A DNA stretch of 64,000 bases, taken from assembly GCF_000001735.4 (NCBI RefSeq), contig NC_003071.7, positions 569,001 through 633,000 on the forward strand, written 5' to 3'. The stretch is from Arabidopsis thaliana (lineage: Eukaryota > Streptophyta > Magnoliopsida > Brassicales > Brassicaceae). The notes under the pieces were generated by a model. It saw only the letters and a program-made list of their open reading frames with translations. It searched no databases and was not told where the DNA came from. Position numbers and translations under genes: made by a program. Positions 43,661 to 55,144 of the stretch are shown one piece after another (position 1 is the stretch's first letter; every line of letters starts with the position of its first letter).

Positions 43661-43936
43661 TTTTTTTTTTTTTGATATACCCTATCGGCTGATCCGGTTA
43701 GCTTTGGTAGGAACGCACCGAAGTGATACAGAGTGGACTTCTCCCGATCCAGGTAGAATTGGACCACCACACTGCCTGGTCCGAGTTTGGAATGCCTTCC
43801 GACTAATGTCAGAGGGTAGTCAGGCCACCTGCATTTCTGACTACCAGGTAAACCAATTGGGCCAAAGCCCAACTGACAGACTTTCCAAACAAATGTGATT
43901 TTGTTTCCAGGAAGAATCGAAACAAAATGTGATTTT
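43661..43936 (-). mobile_element. SINE-like retroposon with 11-bp target duplication
   Basis: The insertion is flanked by identical copies of attagccattt at 43650-43660 and 43937-43947. The plus-strand T run at 43658-43673 is the complement of a poly(A) tail, so the element reads on the minus strand. Near its 5' part it has tggcccaattgg, resembling a tRNA-type A box, and ggcctgactaccc, a weak B-box match, consistent with a tRNA-derived SINE; a 5'-truncated LINE tail is the alternative. It is GC-richer than its surroundings and has no coding role. Confidence 0.75.
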
Positions 43937-44162
43937 ATTAGCCATTTATACTAATAGCAAAACATAACAGGAATCATACACCAATATGGCAACATCCTTT
44001 ATATACTAGAAGAACAAAGTTATAACTTATCTTATAACACACAGTTGAACAAACTTTTAGCAGTTGGAATTTACCTCTTCATTCCACGGCATAAGCAGTT
44101 GACAATAATACCAATAGATGAGTGGTTACTCTGGTAAAAACCAGCGTTAAGTTCTCGGTATT

Positions 44163-45739
44163 TCAGTACTGGATTTTTGTAGGACGGATTTCAATTCCTT
44201 GAATGATCAAGCCACATTTCCAATAAGGCTGCTCAGGACACTCTAAAGCACTCATCTCAATTTCATCACTATTGCCTAATCCTCCTTCATTGAAGAATTC
44301 TCCAAGCTCTATCTCCATCCACACATCTTTTCTTCTCCTCCTTCCCCTACCTTTTCTTGGAAACTCATCAAAGCATATAGATCTTCTAGAAGGTTCATGT
44401 CCCACCACTCCAACTACAACCTCTATGGCCAGATCTCCAAAGCCAAAATAATTTTCCGTAATCTTGAACACAATGTAGACTAAGTAACAAGTTCTTGGAG
44501 ATAGGTCACGAGTATTCATTCTGCCATGGATCCCAAACTCACGTACTTTTAGAAGCTCTACTATATTTTCAAACCTGCTTAAACCACTAGGAAAAATATA
44601 TTTAACATCACTTATTTTGCATATTTGTATCAGTTATAATTGATGCAAATGACTTCACTTATATAATGACCCTGAAAGTGGTACATATTTTGCATTGGTT
44701 CAAATAATTATTTGCATCGTTTATTATAATTTTAATGTTAATTTTGCAATTAGTCAGTATAAATAATAACGGTTATAATAAGTGATGTTAAGTGTTTGCA
44801 TAAATTATAAATAATTAATGTTAAATTTAATAAACCTATATTTAATTATTTTTAAAAATAAGTAAAAATTTAATTTCATTAATTAATATGAAAAAACAAC
44901 AATTAAAATTTGTTTTGGATAATAGTTGCTTATTAAATTTTATAATTTTTTAATTTACCACAAAAAAGTCAGTATATATTAAAAAATTATGAAATTTGGT
45001 ATGAGCGTGCCAAAACAGGATATCACGCGGCTGGATTACTAAAGAACAACCAATACTAAAGAACAGCCGAACAAACTAGCACAAATATAATGGAAAAGGG
45101 TACCTAGATTCATGATATGGTCTCCACTCACAATAGCGAGGAGAAACTCCCTTCAAATTGAGAGGCTCATCACTGATAACATGATACACCTCTTACCACT
45201 TGCTCTCTCTATCCAAAAGCTCTTTCATTTTTGAAAAAATGTTAAACAAAATTAGTTAAGAAAATCATAGATATTCAAAAGTAGCACGAGTTAGAACATT
45301 TTCTTGTCGCCATAATTCTGTAAACAAATTGCAAAACTGATGGATATATATATACCTTTTCGCCATCGTCAATTAGAAGAGAGTTGTGGCATAAATCGAA
45401 AAAGAGCTCCTTCTTGGATGTATAATACTGCGATCCACGAACCATAGATGGATACTCCGGTGGAATAAACTTCTCCCATGCAATATTTGAGTTGGCTGCC
45501 GATTCAAAGGTTTTAGAAACCAAAGCAACAACGCATGCGTCTCGAGGACTTGTGAACGAGATTATGAGAGAGATGCAGACCTCCGGTAATGAATCGAACG
45601 GCGAAAACTCCGAAACGCCGTGACTTTTTTCGGAAGCTAAGAAAAGTTTGAGAGTCTTAAGTCGTTCTACAAATTTATGAAAATGACCTTTGATTGCCAA
45701 CAATGCGCGCGTCTCTTGCACGTTCCTTGTTTTGTTCAT
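44163..45739 (-). pseudogene. PP2-B-type F-box lectin gene with frameshift in exon 2
   Basis: Exon 1 (45739-45356) is intact with F-box FDSLPEVCISLIISFTSPRDACVVALVSK ... AWEKFIPPEYPSM. Exon 3 (44574-44163) is open (FENIVELLKVREFGIHGRMN, LIIQGIEIRPTK). Exon 2 (45221-45104) is 118 nt instead of 119: after S-L-S-I the frame meets TGA, while the shifted frame continues K-G-V-S-P-R-Y-C-E-W to E-S-R. A single-base deletion therefore breaks the lectin domain. Intron 2 is enlarged by a MITE (44602-44791) and other AT-rich DNA. By order it lies where At2g02330 would be. Confidence 0.8.
44602..44791. mobile_element. MITE with 15-bp perfect inverted ends in intron 2
   Basis: Left end ttaacatcacttatt (44602-44616) and right end aataagtgatgttaa (44777-44791) are perfect reverse complements. 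The total length is 190 bp, with an AT-rich non-coding interior. If TTAA is the duplicated target, the transposed unit is 44606-44787. It lies inside the enlarged intron 2 of the PP2-B pseudogene. Confidence 0.8.
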
Positions 45740-47087
45740 TGTAGTCTTTCAGTTTCAGGATACGTTTGGTTTTGGATTTGGTTTAGAAAAATTCTGACTA
45801 ACGTACAAACTCAATTTATATAGGGTCAATTCACGTAGGTCTTAAGACGTTAAAATTATATAGTCTCACACGTTAACATGAACACTTTTTGGTCTTAGTC
45901 ATGTGTTAGTAGTCATTTAGTCTTCGTTAGTTTTTTTTTTTCTCTTCGCTAGGTTTTTGTTTTTATATCGTCAGTGAGGCTTAGATAATAAGATATTCAA
46001 ATTATTATCGGAACAATATATTCAAACAAGATTGTACGTCCTTTAAAGAAACATCGTTGTGGTTGTATAATGGCCAACTACAGTGGCGGATCGAGAACAT
46101 CTTTTAACCTAGGGTATAATTATATAAACTAAATTTAATTAAAAATATATAGTACTACTTAAACAAAACAATTTACAATACAAAAAAAAATTCTACAAAT
46201 GCATCATATGTTCTTCCTTATTTCTGAACTTTTTCATCACTTTGTTAAACAATTTTGTTTCACTAAGACTTACTAAACAATGGTTTAGAAATTGATCACA
46301 AATTCGGTTATTTAAAGTAGTTTTCACATTTTTTATTACATAGAAGCATTTTTAACATATTAGAAATCAATAATACAGTAATCGAAAAACTGTTTTTCCA
46401 CATTTAATAAAAAAAATTGAAAAGAAAGAGCTAACAAATACAAAAGGAAAAGCAAACTCTTTAGTTGACTCTGGAATTTTCTACAAACAAAAACAGAAAA
46501 CACGTTTGGACATTTTTGAACCATATCACCAACATTACCGACTTATATTATTGTAATAAATGTGATTTAAATTAAAGTCGACATTAGAGTTTTAGATGAT
46601 CAAAACACTATGTTTTTAGTATCGAATTTTGTTCATCAAAGAATCATGTACATTATAATCACAAACATTACAACCACAAATATCTCTGCCTTTGCCTCTA
46701 GAGTCTTGCTTGAGTCAAAGAAAAGACTCAAAACCGTGTTTTGTCTCTACAAGCGTCTTTGCCGCTAAAATATTCAAAAGAAAAAGACTCGTTTTTTGAG
46801 TCACCCACACATATTTACGAAAATACCCTTATATGCATTAATGTCCTTTAATCAGAACCATCAAATCATTCTTTGAACTGCAAGACACTGGTTTACATAT
46901 AACAATAGGGCAACATCCTCCACTACAAGGACAAAGTTGGAACTTAGCTAACTTAGCTTATCACACACACAACGGAATACACTTTTATCATTTAGAATGA
47001 CCTTTTCACTCCATTGCATAACCAGTTTAACAACAATACCAATTGATGAGCGGTTGATTGATAAAAACCAGCATTCTCGGCACTTAA
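45740..47087. other. Intergenic with hAT-type end and a collapsed PP2-B copy
   Basis: Starts with the promoter of the preceding pseudogene. At 46083-46100 cagtggcggatcgagaac matches the terminal sequence common to plant hAT elements, but no partner end was found, so a fragment running to roughly 46560 is likely. At 46585-46680 a cluster 3'-flank block is followed directly by a piece of PP2-B 5' end and promoter (46680-46870), with the gene body missing. No intact gene. Confidence 0.55.
46680..46870 (-). pseudogene. 5' end and promoter scrap of a lost PP2-B gene
   Basis: The stretch around 46681-46700 (ctgcctttgcctctagagtc) and 46799-46830 (cacccacacatatttacgaa) matches the start-codon-proximal exon 1 and promoter of PP2-B2 (26770-26945). 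No F-box, exon 2 or exon 3 follows; a family 3'-flank block abuts it instead. A deletion between the two ends of a gene copy explains this. Confidence 0.6.
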
Positions 47088-48274
47088 TTACCGGATATTC
47101 GTAGGACGGATTTCAATTCCTTGAATGATCAAGCCACGTTTCCAATGACGCTGCTTAGCCTCTAAAGCAACCATCTCAATTTCATCATCGTTCAATAATC
47201 CTCCTTCATTGAAGAATTCCCCAATCTTTATCTCCATCCACCCATCTTTTCTCCTCTCTGGTTTTACTAGGTTCTTTCCCCTATCTCTCCTTCGAAACTG
47301 CTCATCCATAGTCTCATCAAAGCATATATATCTTCGACAAGATTCTTCTAAATCCTGCCCCACCACTCCAACTACAACTTCTACGGCTACATTCTCAAAG
47401 CCATAACATATATTCAATTTCTTGTACACAATGTAAGCCGAGTAACGAGTTTTTGGAGATATCACACGACTATTTATTCTGCCACGAATCTCAAACAAAC
47501 ATACTTCAAGTAGCTCCGCTACTGTTTCAAACCTGTATAAGGCATGGTAACATTTTTCAGCAAGAAAATCATCTAAACGAGTCATTAAAACCAAATTAAT
47601 TACGTAAAGACGATGAAAAAAGATACCTAGCTTGAGGATCTGGAATCCATCGCCAACTCTGAGGAGAATTCCCCCACGCGATTGCAAGGTTCATCGCTGA
47701 TATCATGATACATCTCTTCGCGTTCGCTTTTTCTATCCATAAGCTCTTCGATTTTCAAAAAGAAAAAAAAAAAACAAATGATCATAAAATTCACCAAATT
47801 GCTAAAAACTATAGCACAAAATTTCTTATTTAAACTTAAATCACATCATTATTGTCAAAGTTCTCTAACTAAATTTGATGATTCAAAAAAAAAAAAATCC
47901 CATATTAAAGATAGATATACCTTTTTGCCATCGTCAATTAGAACAGATTTGTCGCAAAGAGCGAAATAGAGCTCCTTCTTCGATAAGAATTTGAAAGCTC
48001 GGGATTGAGAAATCAAAGATTCATACTCTGGCGGAATAAACTTCTCCCATACAATATCTGACTTGACCGCCGAAGCAAAGGTTTTCGAAACCGAAGCAAG
48101 GACGCACGCATCTTGAGGGCTTGTGAAAGAGACTATGATTGAGACACATTCTTCCGGTAAGTCATCCAACTCAGCAACGCCGTGACTTTTGTCGGAAGCT
48201 GAGAGTCTAAGAGTCTTCTTAACTCGTTGTACAATTTTACGAAAATGCTCATGCATGCACCTTGTTTTGGTCAT
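47088..48274 (-). CDS. PP2-B8: F-box/PP2-type lectin protein PP2-B8
   Basis: Exons 48274-47921, 47745-47627 and 47532-47088 give 305 aa. The leader (MTKTRCMHEHFRKIVQRVKK) and about 100 bp of upstream DNA are nearly identical to PP2-B7. The F-box is LDDLPEECVSIIVSFTSPQDACVLASVSK ... IVWEKFIPPEY. The lectin part has SLWIEKANAKRCIMISAMNL, WRWIPDPQA, VCLFEIRGRIN, TRYSAYIVYKKLN, KDGWMEIKIGEFFNEGG and LIIQGIEIRPTN. It probably corresponds to At2g02340. Confidence 0.91.
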
Positions 48275-48519
48275 TATCGTCTCTCACAGGAGTCGTTGGT
48301 TTCGGACTTTTTTGGTTTGGAAAAATTCTAACGAACAAACCCAAATTATAAAGAGTCAAGTAAGGTCGACTTTGTGGAATTAAACCGTGTTAGAGTGGAA
48401 TAATATGTCATTCCCGTCATTCTTATTATAATATAGTCTTGACTCGTTACGCTAACAATTACTAGAAAAATAAGACTTAAAAAGGATATCATCACATAAA
48501 CAATTTAGAATGATACATC

Positions 48520-48905
48520 CATTCACCTATCTTACCTTTCTTCGGGTTTCCTCCTTAGAAACTACTCATCGGAAGCCGGATCAAAGCATACGGCGGCCCT
48601 GGCTAAGACCATACGGATCCACCACTCTACCTTCAGCTTATAAGGGGACATCCCAAATCCAAAAATATAATCCAATTTCCTAAGCACTAAGTAAGTTTGA
48701 GTGACGATTTTTGGGGACAGAAGACGAGGATTCAACTTGTCGTGAATCTGAAGCCAATTTGTACATCAACCTCTCCTACTCTTTCGAATCTACGAAAAAC
48801 ATGGGCAACATTTTTCGGTGTTGATCATCAAATGATTACAAAATAGATTTGTACACCAACTTTTTCCCGCTTGCTTTGTCTAACCAGAAGCTCTTACACT
48901 TTCAA
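48520..48905 (-). pseudogene. Degraded PP2-B exon 3/exon 2 remnant
   Basis: On the minus strand pieces of exon 3 are recognisable (a segment like L-I-W-x-Q-I ... around 48740, then the region equivalent to V-L-R-K-L ... F-G-M at 48640-48690). They are followed by the intron 2 border (48790-48800) and the start of exon 2 (S-F-W-L-D-K-A-S-G-K at 48862-48893) with an intron 1 border. The F-box exon is absent and exon 3 is full of changes. It abuts the 3' end of SKIP3. Confidence 0.65.
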
Positions 48906-48971
48906 AATAAGAAAGAGCTAAAAGACTATCAGAGTATTTCAATCTCTAGAACTAAACGCTTTGTTTTGGCC

Positions 48972-50118
48972 TCACAAACGACAAACCGAAAACTCCTCGA
49001 GGATTTTCGCAGGACGGATTTCAATTCCTAGAATGACCAAACCACGCTTCTGCTGGGCGTATTTACCCTCTACAGTACTTATCTCAACCTCATCACTACT
49101 CATTAATCCTCCTTCATTATAGAATTCCCCAATCTCTGTCTCCATCCACCCATCTTCTCTCAACTCTGGTTTCGCCACCACTTTCCTCTTTCGAGCCTGC
49201 CCCTTCCCATGCGTATCAAAGCATATGAAACTTCTAAAAGACTCCTCTCCCACTATCCCAACTACAGCCTCTATAGACACACCCTTAAAGCCACACCAAT
49301 TATCCGCTTTCTTGAACACAATGTAGACCGAGTAACGAGTTCTTAGAGAAAGGACACGAGTATTCATTCTGCAATTAAACTCAAACCTATATGCTTCGCG
49401 AAGCGCCGCTACTGTTTCAAACCTGCATATCAGTATATCACTTGGCAACATAATTATATGATCGGATTGAGTTGAAATAACACAAAGATAATGAAAAAGG
49501 AGTACATACCTAGATTCTGGACATGGAATCCATAGGAAACGCTGAGACATATCTGCCATGCTTGATAGATTCATCGCAGTTGCAGATAACATTATGCATC
49601 TCTTCCCACTCGCTTTCTCTAACCATAAGCTCTTCGGTTTTCGACAAATAATCAGAGATATTTAGTATCATCAGCACAAGATAGAACTTCAACGTTAATT
49701 CAATGACTCTAACATACCAATTGTAATTTCCCATAACTTCTACATTGCTAATTTGTAGTACATGATTCTCAGATCGTGTAAACATAAATAGGTTAAGATT
49801 TTTTACCATTTTGCCATCTTCGATTAGAAGAGGATCGTTGCAGAGAGAGAAATAGAGTTCCTTCTTCGATGAGAAAACTCGCGACGGAGTAATCAGAGAT
49901 TCGTAATCCGTCGGAAGAAACTTCTCCCATACGATATCTGATTTCACCGCCGATTCGAAGATCTTCGAAACCGCAGCAGCGACGCAAGCGTCTTCAGGAC
50001 TTGTGAAAGAGATTATGTTTGAAATGCATCCCTCAGGCAACGAATCGAGAGTAGAAGAGACGATCTTTTTTCTGCTTTCGCTTCGATTTTTCTCAATCAG
50101 TGTCCGTAGCCGTATCAT
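48972..50118 (-). CDS. SKIP3: SKP1-interacting F-box/PP2 lectin protein SKIP3 (PP2-B9)
   Basis: Exons 50118-49807, 49631-49510 and 49422-48972 give 294 aa, the length I recall for SKIP3/PP2-B9 (At2g02350), identified as an interactor of ASK1. The F-box is LDSLPEGCISNIISFTSPEDACVAAAVSK ... IVWEKFLPTDY, with Glu in place of Arg in SPRDAC. The lectin part reads SLWLEKASGKRCIMLSATAM, a divergent RFLWIPCPES, YRFEFNCRMN (WFE-R-G changed), TRYSVYIVFKKAD, EDGWMETEIGEFYNEGG and LVILGIEIRPAK. As an SCF subunit it would present glycosylated or other targets for ubiquitination. Confidence 0.92.
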
Positions 50119-50698
50119 CGTCTCCGTCGATGCCCCTGATTTGTGAACAATGAGCGCGTCTACTTCCCGCTCCTTTGTATTTTGGGGTCATATGGGCCTT
50201 TTACAATAGAGAAGCCCATAAAAGAGAGCCGTTGATTTGGGCTTTCCGGCAAACACTCGTAAGAACCTTGTGAGTGATCAAAACACTATCTTTCTTCTCA
50301 ATATACTGAAATCGTTCATGTGAGAATTATGAACATTATAACATCAAAAATCCAAATTCAGAAACATTACTATCCACAAATTAGAGGCCAAGATATACAA
50401 CACAGTTATTTAACTTGGTTTGACATCTATACTGAAACCAAAACATAACCCGAATCATCCAACCGTTCTTCCACGGGAAGCCGGTTTACATAAACATACC
50501 ATGATACCAACATCCTCCACTTGAAAGAACACGGTTGGAACTTAACTTTTGTTGTTCACCACATAAAACCTAACATAACCAATCAATACAATAAACAACC
50601 GAATATACTTTTATGAATTTGAATTTACCTCTTCGGTCTTCACTCCACCAATAATACCAATAGATGAGCCGATAATCGGGTTGTTCCGCCGCATTACT

Positions 50699-51736
50699 TC
50701 AGAGGATTTTAGCAGGTCGGATTTCAATTCCTTGAATGATCAAGCCACACTTCCGATTGAGCTGCTTAGTCTCTAAAGCACTCATCTCAATTTCATCATT
50801 ATCCATTATTCCTCCATCATTGAAGAACTCCCCAAGCTCAATCTCCATCCACCCATCTTCTCTCTGCTTAGGTTTCACAACGTTCCTCCTTCCCCTCCTT
50901 ATAGCTTCACTAAAGCATATTAATCTTCTAGAAGGCTCCTGTCCCACCACTCCTACCGCAGCTTCTATGGCCACATTCTGAAAGCCATAACATTTATCCA
51001 CTCCCTTGAACACAATATAAGCCGAGTAACGAGTTCTTGGAGATAATACACGAGTATTCGTTCTGCCACGAATCTCGAACCAACATACATCGCGAAGTTT
51101 CGCTACTTTTTCAAACCTTCATAACACAGGGCAACAATTGTCCATCATCATCCCAACGAGTCATTACAACCAAACTAACGCAAAGATAATGAAAATTAGA
51201 GTACCTAGATTCAGGAATTGGAATCCATTGCCAATACTGAGGATTATCTCCCCATATGATTGAGAGGTTCATCGCAGATAACATCAGACACCTCTTCCCA
51301 CTCGCTTTCTCTAACCATACGCTCTTTGATTTCCAAAATAATCAAAATGATTCAATAGCAGCAAACTTCAAAATTACACCAAAATAGAGATACAAATTGC
51401 AACTTTAAGGCGATGAGATGAGACAGATCATTCATTATTCATAAATTTTGCTACCTTTTTGTCATCGTCGAATAGAACAGGATCGTTACAGAGAGAGAAA
51501 TAGAGCTCCTTCTTCGATGAGAAAACTCGCGATGGAGGAATCAGAGATTCATAATCCGCCGGAAGAAACTTCTCCCATATAATATCTGACTTCACCGTCG
51601 ATTCAAACGTTTTCGAAACCGTAGCAGCGACGCACGCATCGCGTGGATTTGTAAAAGAGATTATGTAGGAGATGCAATCTTCCGGAAATGAATCGAACGG
51701 AGACGACTCCGATTTAACTCTGCGTTTTCTCCCCAT
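50699..51736 (-). CDS. PP2-B10: F-box/PP2-type lectin protein PP2-B10
   Basis: Exons 51736-51455, 51323-51205 and 51116-50699 give 272 aa. The start is chosen at MGRKRRVKSESS because it gives the known length; an in-frame upstream Met at 51793 would add 19 very basic residues (RGRRRRRYKRR). The F-box is FDSFPEDCISYIISFTNPRDACVAATVSK ... IIWEKFLPADY. The lectin domain has SVWLEKASGKRCLMLSAMNL, WQWIPIPES, VCWFEIRGRTN, TRYSAYIVFKGVD, EDGWMEIELGEFFNDGG and LIIQGIEIRPAK, the most canonical in the cluster. It probably corresponds to At2g02360 and is the right-hand end of the array. Confidence 0.93.
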
Positions 51737-51793
51737 CGATCGACGCTTGTATCTTCGTCTTCGTCTTCCACGGAAGCTAGTGTAAAATCTCAA

Positions 51794-52840
51794 GTCGTTC
51801 TATTAATTTACGAAAGTACCCCTAAGGATTACGAAAATTTCAAGTCGTTCTACATATTGACGAAAATAGCCCTGATTTGTGAACAATCCACGCGTCTACT
51901 TCACGCTCCATTGTTTTTTTTTGGTCATTATTGTGGATTCGTTGGTTAAGGATTTGGTTTTGAAAATATCCAAATTCCAAACTAACAAACCAATTAAAAA
52001 AAGGTCAAGTCAGGTATGCATTATGGATCAACGGTGGGAATATTATTTGTTTTGAATTTTTATAATATAGTCTGACTCGTTATTCCAGAAAAGTAAAGCT
52101 TAAGCTAACGAATACGAAAGAAAAAATTGATAAAAAATGAAATTAAGTAAAAGCAAACAATCTATTTTTCATTTGAATTAAAGAAAAAAAACAAACACAA
52201 AACACGCTTCTCTTGTTGAGAAGCTAGCAAAACAACACTAAACCTGAAACAAACGTAAATCCGCCGCAACAACCCAGTTTTTTCCGACGGCGTACAAGCT
52301 TCCTCCGCCGTAACGCCGTCGTTTAATACCAAGAAGCTTGATTAGGTTTCCGTAGTGTGTGATTTGTGAGATTCGTTAAACCCTAGCTCTACTACTTTAT
52401 AATTCCTGTGATGATCTTTAGCTAGATTGAGAGATCGAAGTGATTTGATTACTCTAGTGATGTATTTGATCGTTTGATTTTGGGTTTGAATTTTCCCCTT
52501 TTTAGACGTAATCGGAAATTTCTATGTTCGGAGAGTTTTGATTCTTTCTGTAATTAACTTTACTTTTTCGTTATCGTTTACTTGTATGTAATCTCTTTGT
52601 GTGTCTTTCAAGTTGCTGAAGTTTTTTCAATACTTTGATTTTTAAGCTAAGCATCTTTATCATCTCTCTGTTTATCTATTGATATAGCTATGTTCTAGGG
52701 TTTGTTTCCATTATCCTTGATCGGTTTTGGTTGGTTTAATGTATAGAACAGTGATTTTTTCCTGTTTTGATGGCTTACAAATAGTGATTTTATGTCTCTG
52801 ATATTGAATTTTGGCTTCAGTTTTAAGGTTCTGAACACTG
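51794..52840. other. Divergent promoter region and 5' leader of the VTT-family gene
   Basis: The left part holds the PP2-B10 promoter; the block at 51950-52085 resembles the upstream regions of PP2-B7 and PP2-B8. From about 52210 the sequence becomes a leader for the plus-strand gene at 52841: leader-like tracts at 52260-52390, then T-rich DNA up to ttttggcttcag at about 52820, which looks like an acceptor of an intron in the 5' UTR. No additional gene was seen. Confidence 0.55.
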
Positions 52841-54084
52841 ATGTCAAACCCATTGAAAGAGTCAAGAGAGGATATTGCAAATTCTACTCCTCACATGAGG
52901 GATAATGAGTATGTTCGGCTAGTTGTGGCTCATGAAGCCTCCCCAGCTGAAACCGTGTTGTCTCTATCGCAATCAGAGGTGCAGAGTAAGAAATTTATGT
53001 GGTGGTTAAAAGCTTTGGGAATATGTGCAGTTGCTCTCTTGCTTACGCTTGTTTTCGGAAAATGGGGAGTTCCGTTTGTGTTTCAAAAGGTAATTTCTTT
53101 ACTCAAATCTCAAGTTTCTGATGATTATTTCCTTGTGATGATCCATGTCACATACTCTGCTCTTTGGATTGTAATAGTTTGTTTCTATTGAAGGTTCTTA
53201 TTCCAATTTTGCAATGGGAAGCAACTGCGTTTGGCCGTCCTATGCTCGCGATTGTCCTTGTTGTTTCCTTGGCTTTGTTTCCTGTGTTCTTGATACCTTC
53301 TGGTCCTTCCATGTGGTTAGCTGGGATGATTTTTGGTTATGGTCTCGGTTTTGTTATTATCATGGTTGGAACCACCATTGGCATGGTTCTCCCTTACTTA
53401 ATCGGGCTTATGTTCCGTGATCGCCTCCATGTAAGAACCCTTCACTTCTCTTTTTCTCATGTCATATGATCATTTTTTACAAGCTCACTGACTTGTAGAT
53501 ATGATTTGTTTTTTAACAAAATGCAGCAATGGTTAAAAAGATGGCCTCGTCAAGCTGCTGTTCTAAGACTAGCTGCAGAAGGAAGCTGGTTCCATCAATT
53601 CAGAGTCGTGGCAATCTTTCGGGTTTCCCCATTTCCTTACACGATTTTTAACTACGCAATCGTCGTGACAAGCATGAGATTCTGGCCTTACTTCTTCGGA
53701 TCCATAGCAGGAATGATACCAGAAGCTTTCATCTACATTTACAGGTCAGTCTTACTCTCCTCGTATCAAAACAGTTAAAATCAGAAGAATCGAAAACCTA
53801 ATTCTAAATTCCGATTCATATGCAGCGGTCGGTTAATCAGAACATTCGCAGATGTGCAATACGGACATCAACGTTTGACAACAGTGGAGATTGTGTACAA
53901 TGTAATCTCCTTAGTCATTGCGGTTGTGACCACTGTTGCTTTCACTGTGTACGCGAAAAGAGCTTTGAGAGAGCTTCAAAACGCAGAAGCTAATGAAGAT
54001 GAAGAAGTTCAAGTAAGAAAAGTGAGATTCGAGATGAAGAACGTAGTTCAGCACGAAGAAGATAATCATCAGCGTTTGCCTTAG
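52841..54084 (+). CDS. DedA/VTT-domain membrane protein (SNARE-associated Golgi protein family)
   Basis: Four exons, 52841-53089, 53194-53430, 53527-53744 and 53826-54084, join in phase to 320 aa. Membrane segments are seen at [35 protein letters not shown], a glycine-rich helix ([21 protein letters not shown]) and a C-terminal helix ([20 protein letters not shown]). The central block contains the VTT/DedA hallmarks: the F/Y-GxxxG stretch above and the reentrant-type sequence [19 protein letters not shown] followed by [18 protein letters not shown]. Relatives (TVP38/TMEM64, TMEM41, VMP1, bacterial DedA) act in lipid scrambling or membrane transport at ER/Golgi. The acidic-basic tail faces the cytosol. 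I match it to At2g02370. Confidence 0.93.
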
Positions 54085-54458
54085 CCGAAAGTTGACACAA
54101 AGCTAAGATAGGTTTGTATAAAGCTTTGAACGTTGACATGTTCTTCAGCAGGATTTAGAGTAAATAACAAAAGGGGTAAAAAAAGTCTGATATAGTAGGA
54201 AGACTAAGACTAGTCAAGATTGGATTTATATTAGTGTGACTGATTCCAATTATTGAAACAAATAAAAGAAGCATTTAGGCTAAAATAGTGTATGAAAATA
54301 TGGATGCTCATGCTCTCTTTGATCTAGTAGTGTATATTTTAATCTACGGTTGTCCAGGAGTTTTTAGATTTGCTTTTTAGGCATTACTTAAACCACATTT
54401 GTACAATTCATTAGACAATTGATTATTCATTTCACTTCTTAGCCATGAAACAATGTTA

Positions 54459-55144
54459 AGAGCAACCCCAATGGTTGGGTCGTTAATAGTGTTCTTCCGA
54501 TTTTTTTAATCTTAAATTTTGTGAATTTTAAGTTTAAGAGTTTTTATTGGTCCATTATTTTTTTCTTGCTTAGTTAATTTTTTCGTAGTCGAGTTTTTAA
54601 GTGGATTTTTTACAAAAATTATTATTATTAAAATAAAATTATAAATATTTTATTTCATAAAATTGAATAATTAATACAAATACTAAAAATTTAAATATAC
54701 AAGACAAATAATGAAAACTGGAACAACAATTAGTAGTTGGCTTGATTCTCGCCAAATTTGTGTCATATATTCTCAATTAAATCACCTTTCAATTGTTGAT
54801 GCATATTCCGATCATGAACTCGGGCTCGAGACACCATACTATTACCGATTTGATGATTACGCAGGATGATAAGGAGCTCAACAGAGATCATCTGTCATCG
54901 CCATCGCTGGAGACTACACGAAAGAAAATGTTCAATCGAAATAAAATATCAAGGGACATATTTTTTCTTCTCTTTCCTCTCAACTAATAGCAACTTGCCA
55001 CGTAGGGGTCCTTAGTTGTCGACAAAATCCCTAAACATAGAAACGTCCCTCTCTAATAAACTGATTAATGATTTAATTTTTTGCTATATTACTCAAGAGA
55101 TCAACCCTCAAGAGCCCATTAGGAACTGCCGTTGAGCTTGGTCT
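54459..55144. mobile_element. MITE-like element, diverged ~38-bp inverted ends
   Basis: The left end agagcaaccccaatggttgg and the reverse complement of the right end (agaccaagctcaacggcagt) align over about 38 bp, including the following ttaatagtgttctt versus ctaatgggctctt. The interior of about 600 bp is AT-rich and non-coding. The terminus type is the same as in the insertion at 32610. Short flanking tta/taa sequences are compatible with a 3-bp target duplication, but this is not certain. Confidence 0.55.

Larger units (their letters stand above)
42821..44162. other. Intergenic with PP2-B promoter, exon 1 scrap and a retroposon
   Basis: The first 150 bp form a PP2-B7 upstream region closely matching that of PP2-B8. 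Around 43150-43417 the sequence resembles PP2-B intron 1, ending in a scrap of exon 1 at 43418-43472 (separate entry). A SINE-like retroposon occupies 43661-43936. The rest is the 3' flank of the next gene, with blocks recurring at 46600-46680 and 50275-50530. Confidence 0.6.

Noticed and set aside
43651-43898. Frames of 73 and 64 codons in the 43.7-kb GC-rich patch
   Set aside because: They lie inside the SINE-like retroposon defined by its target duplication and poly(A) tail.
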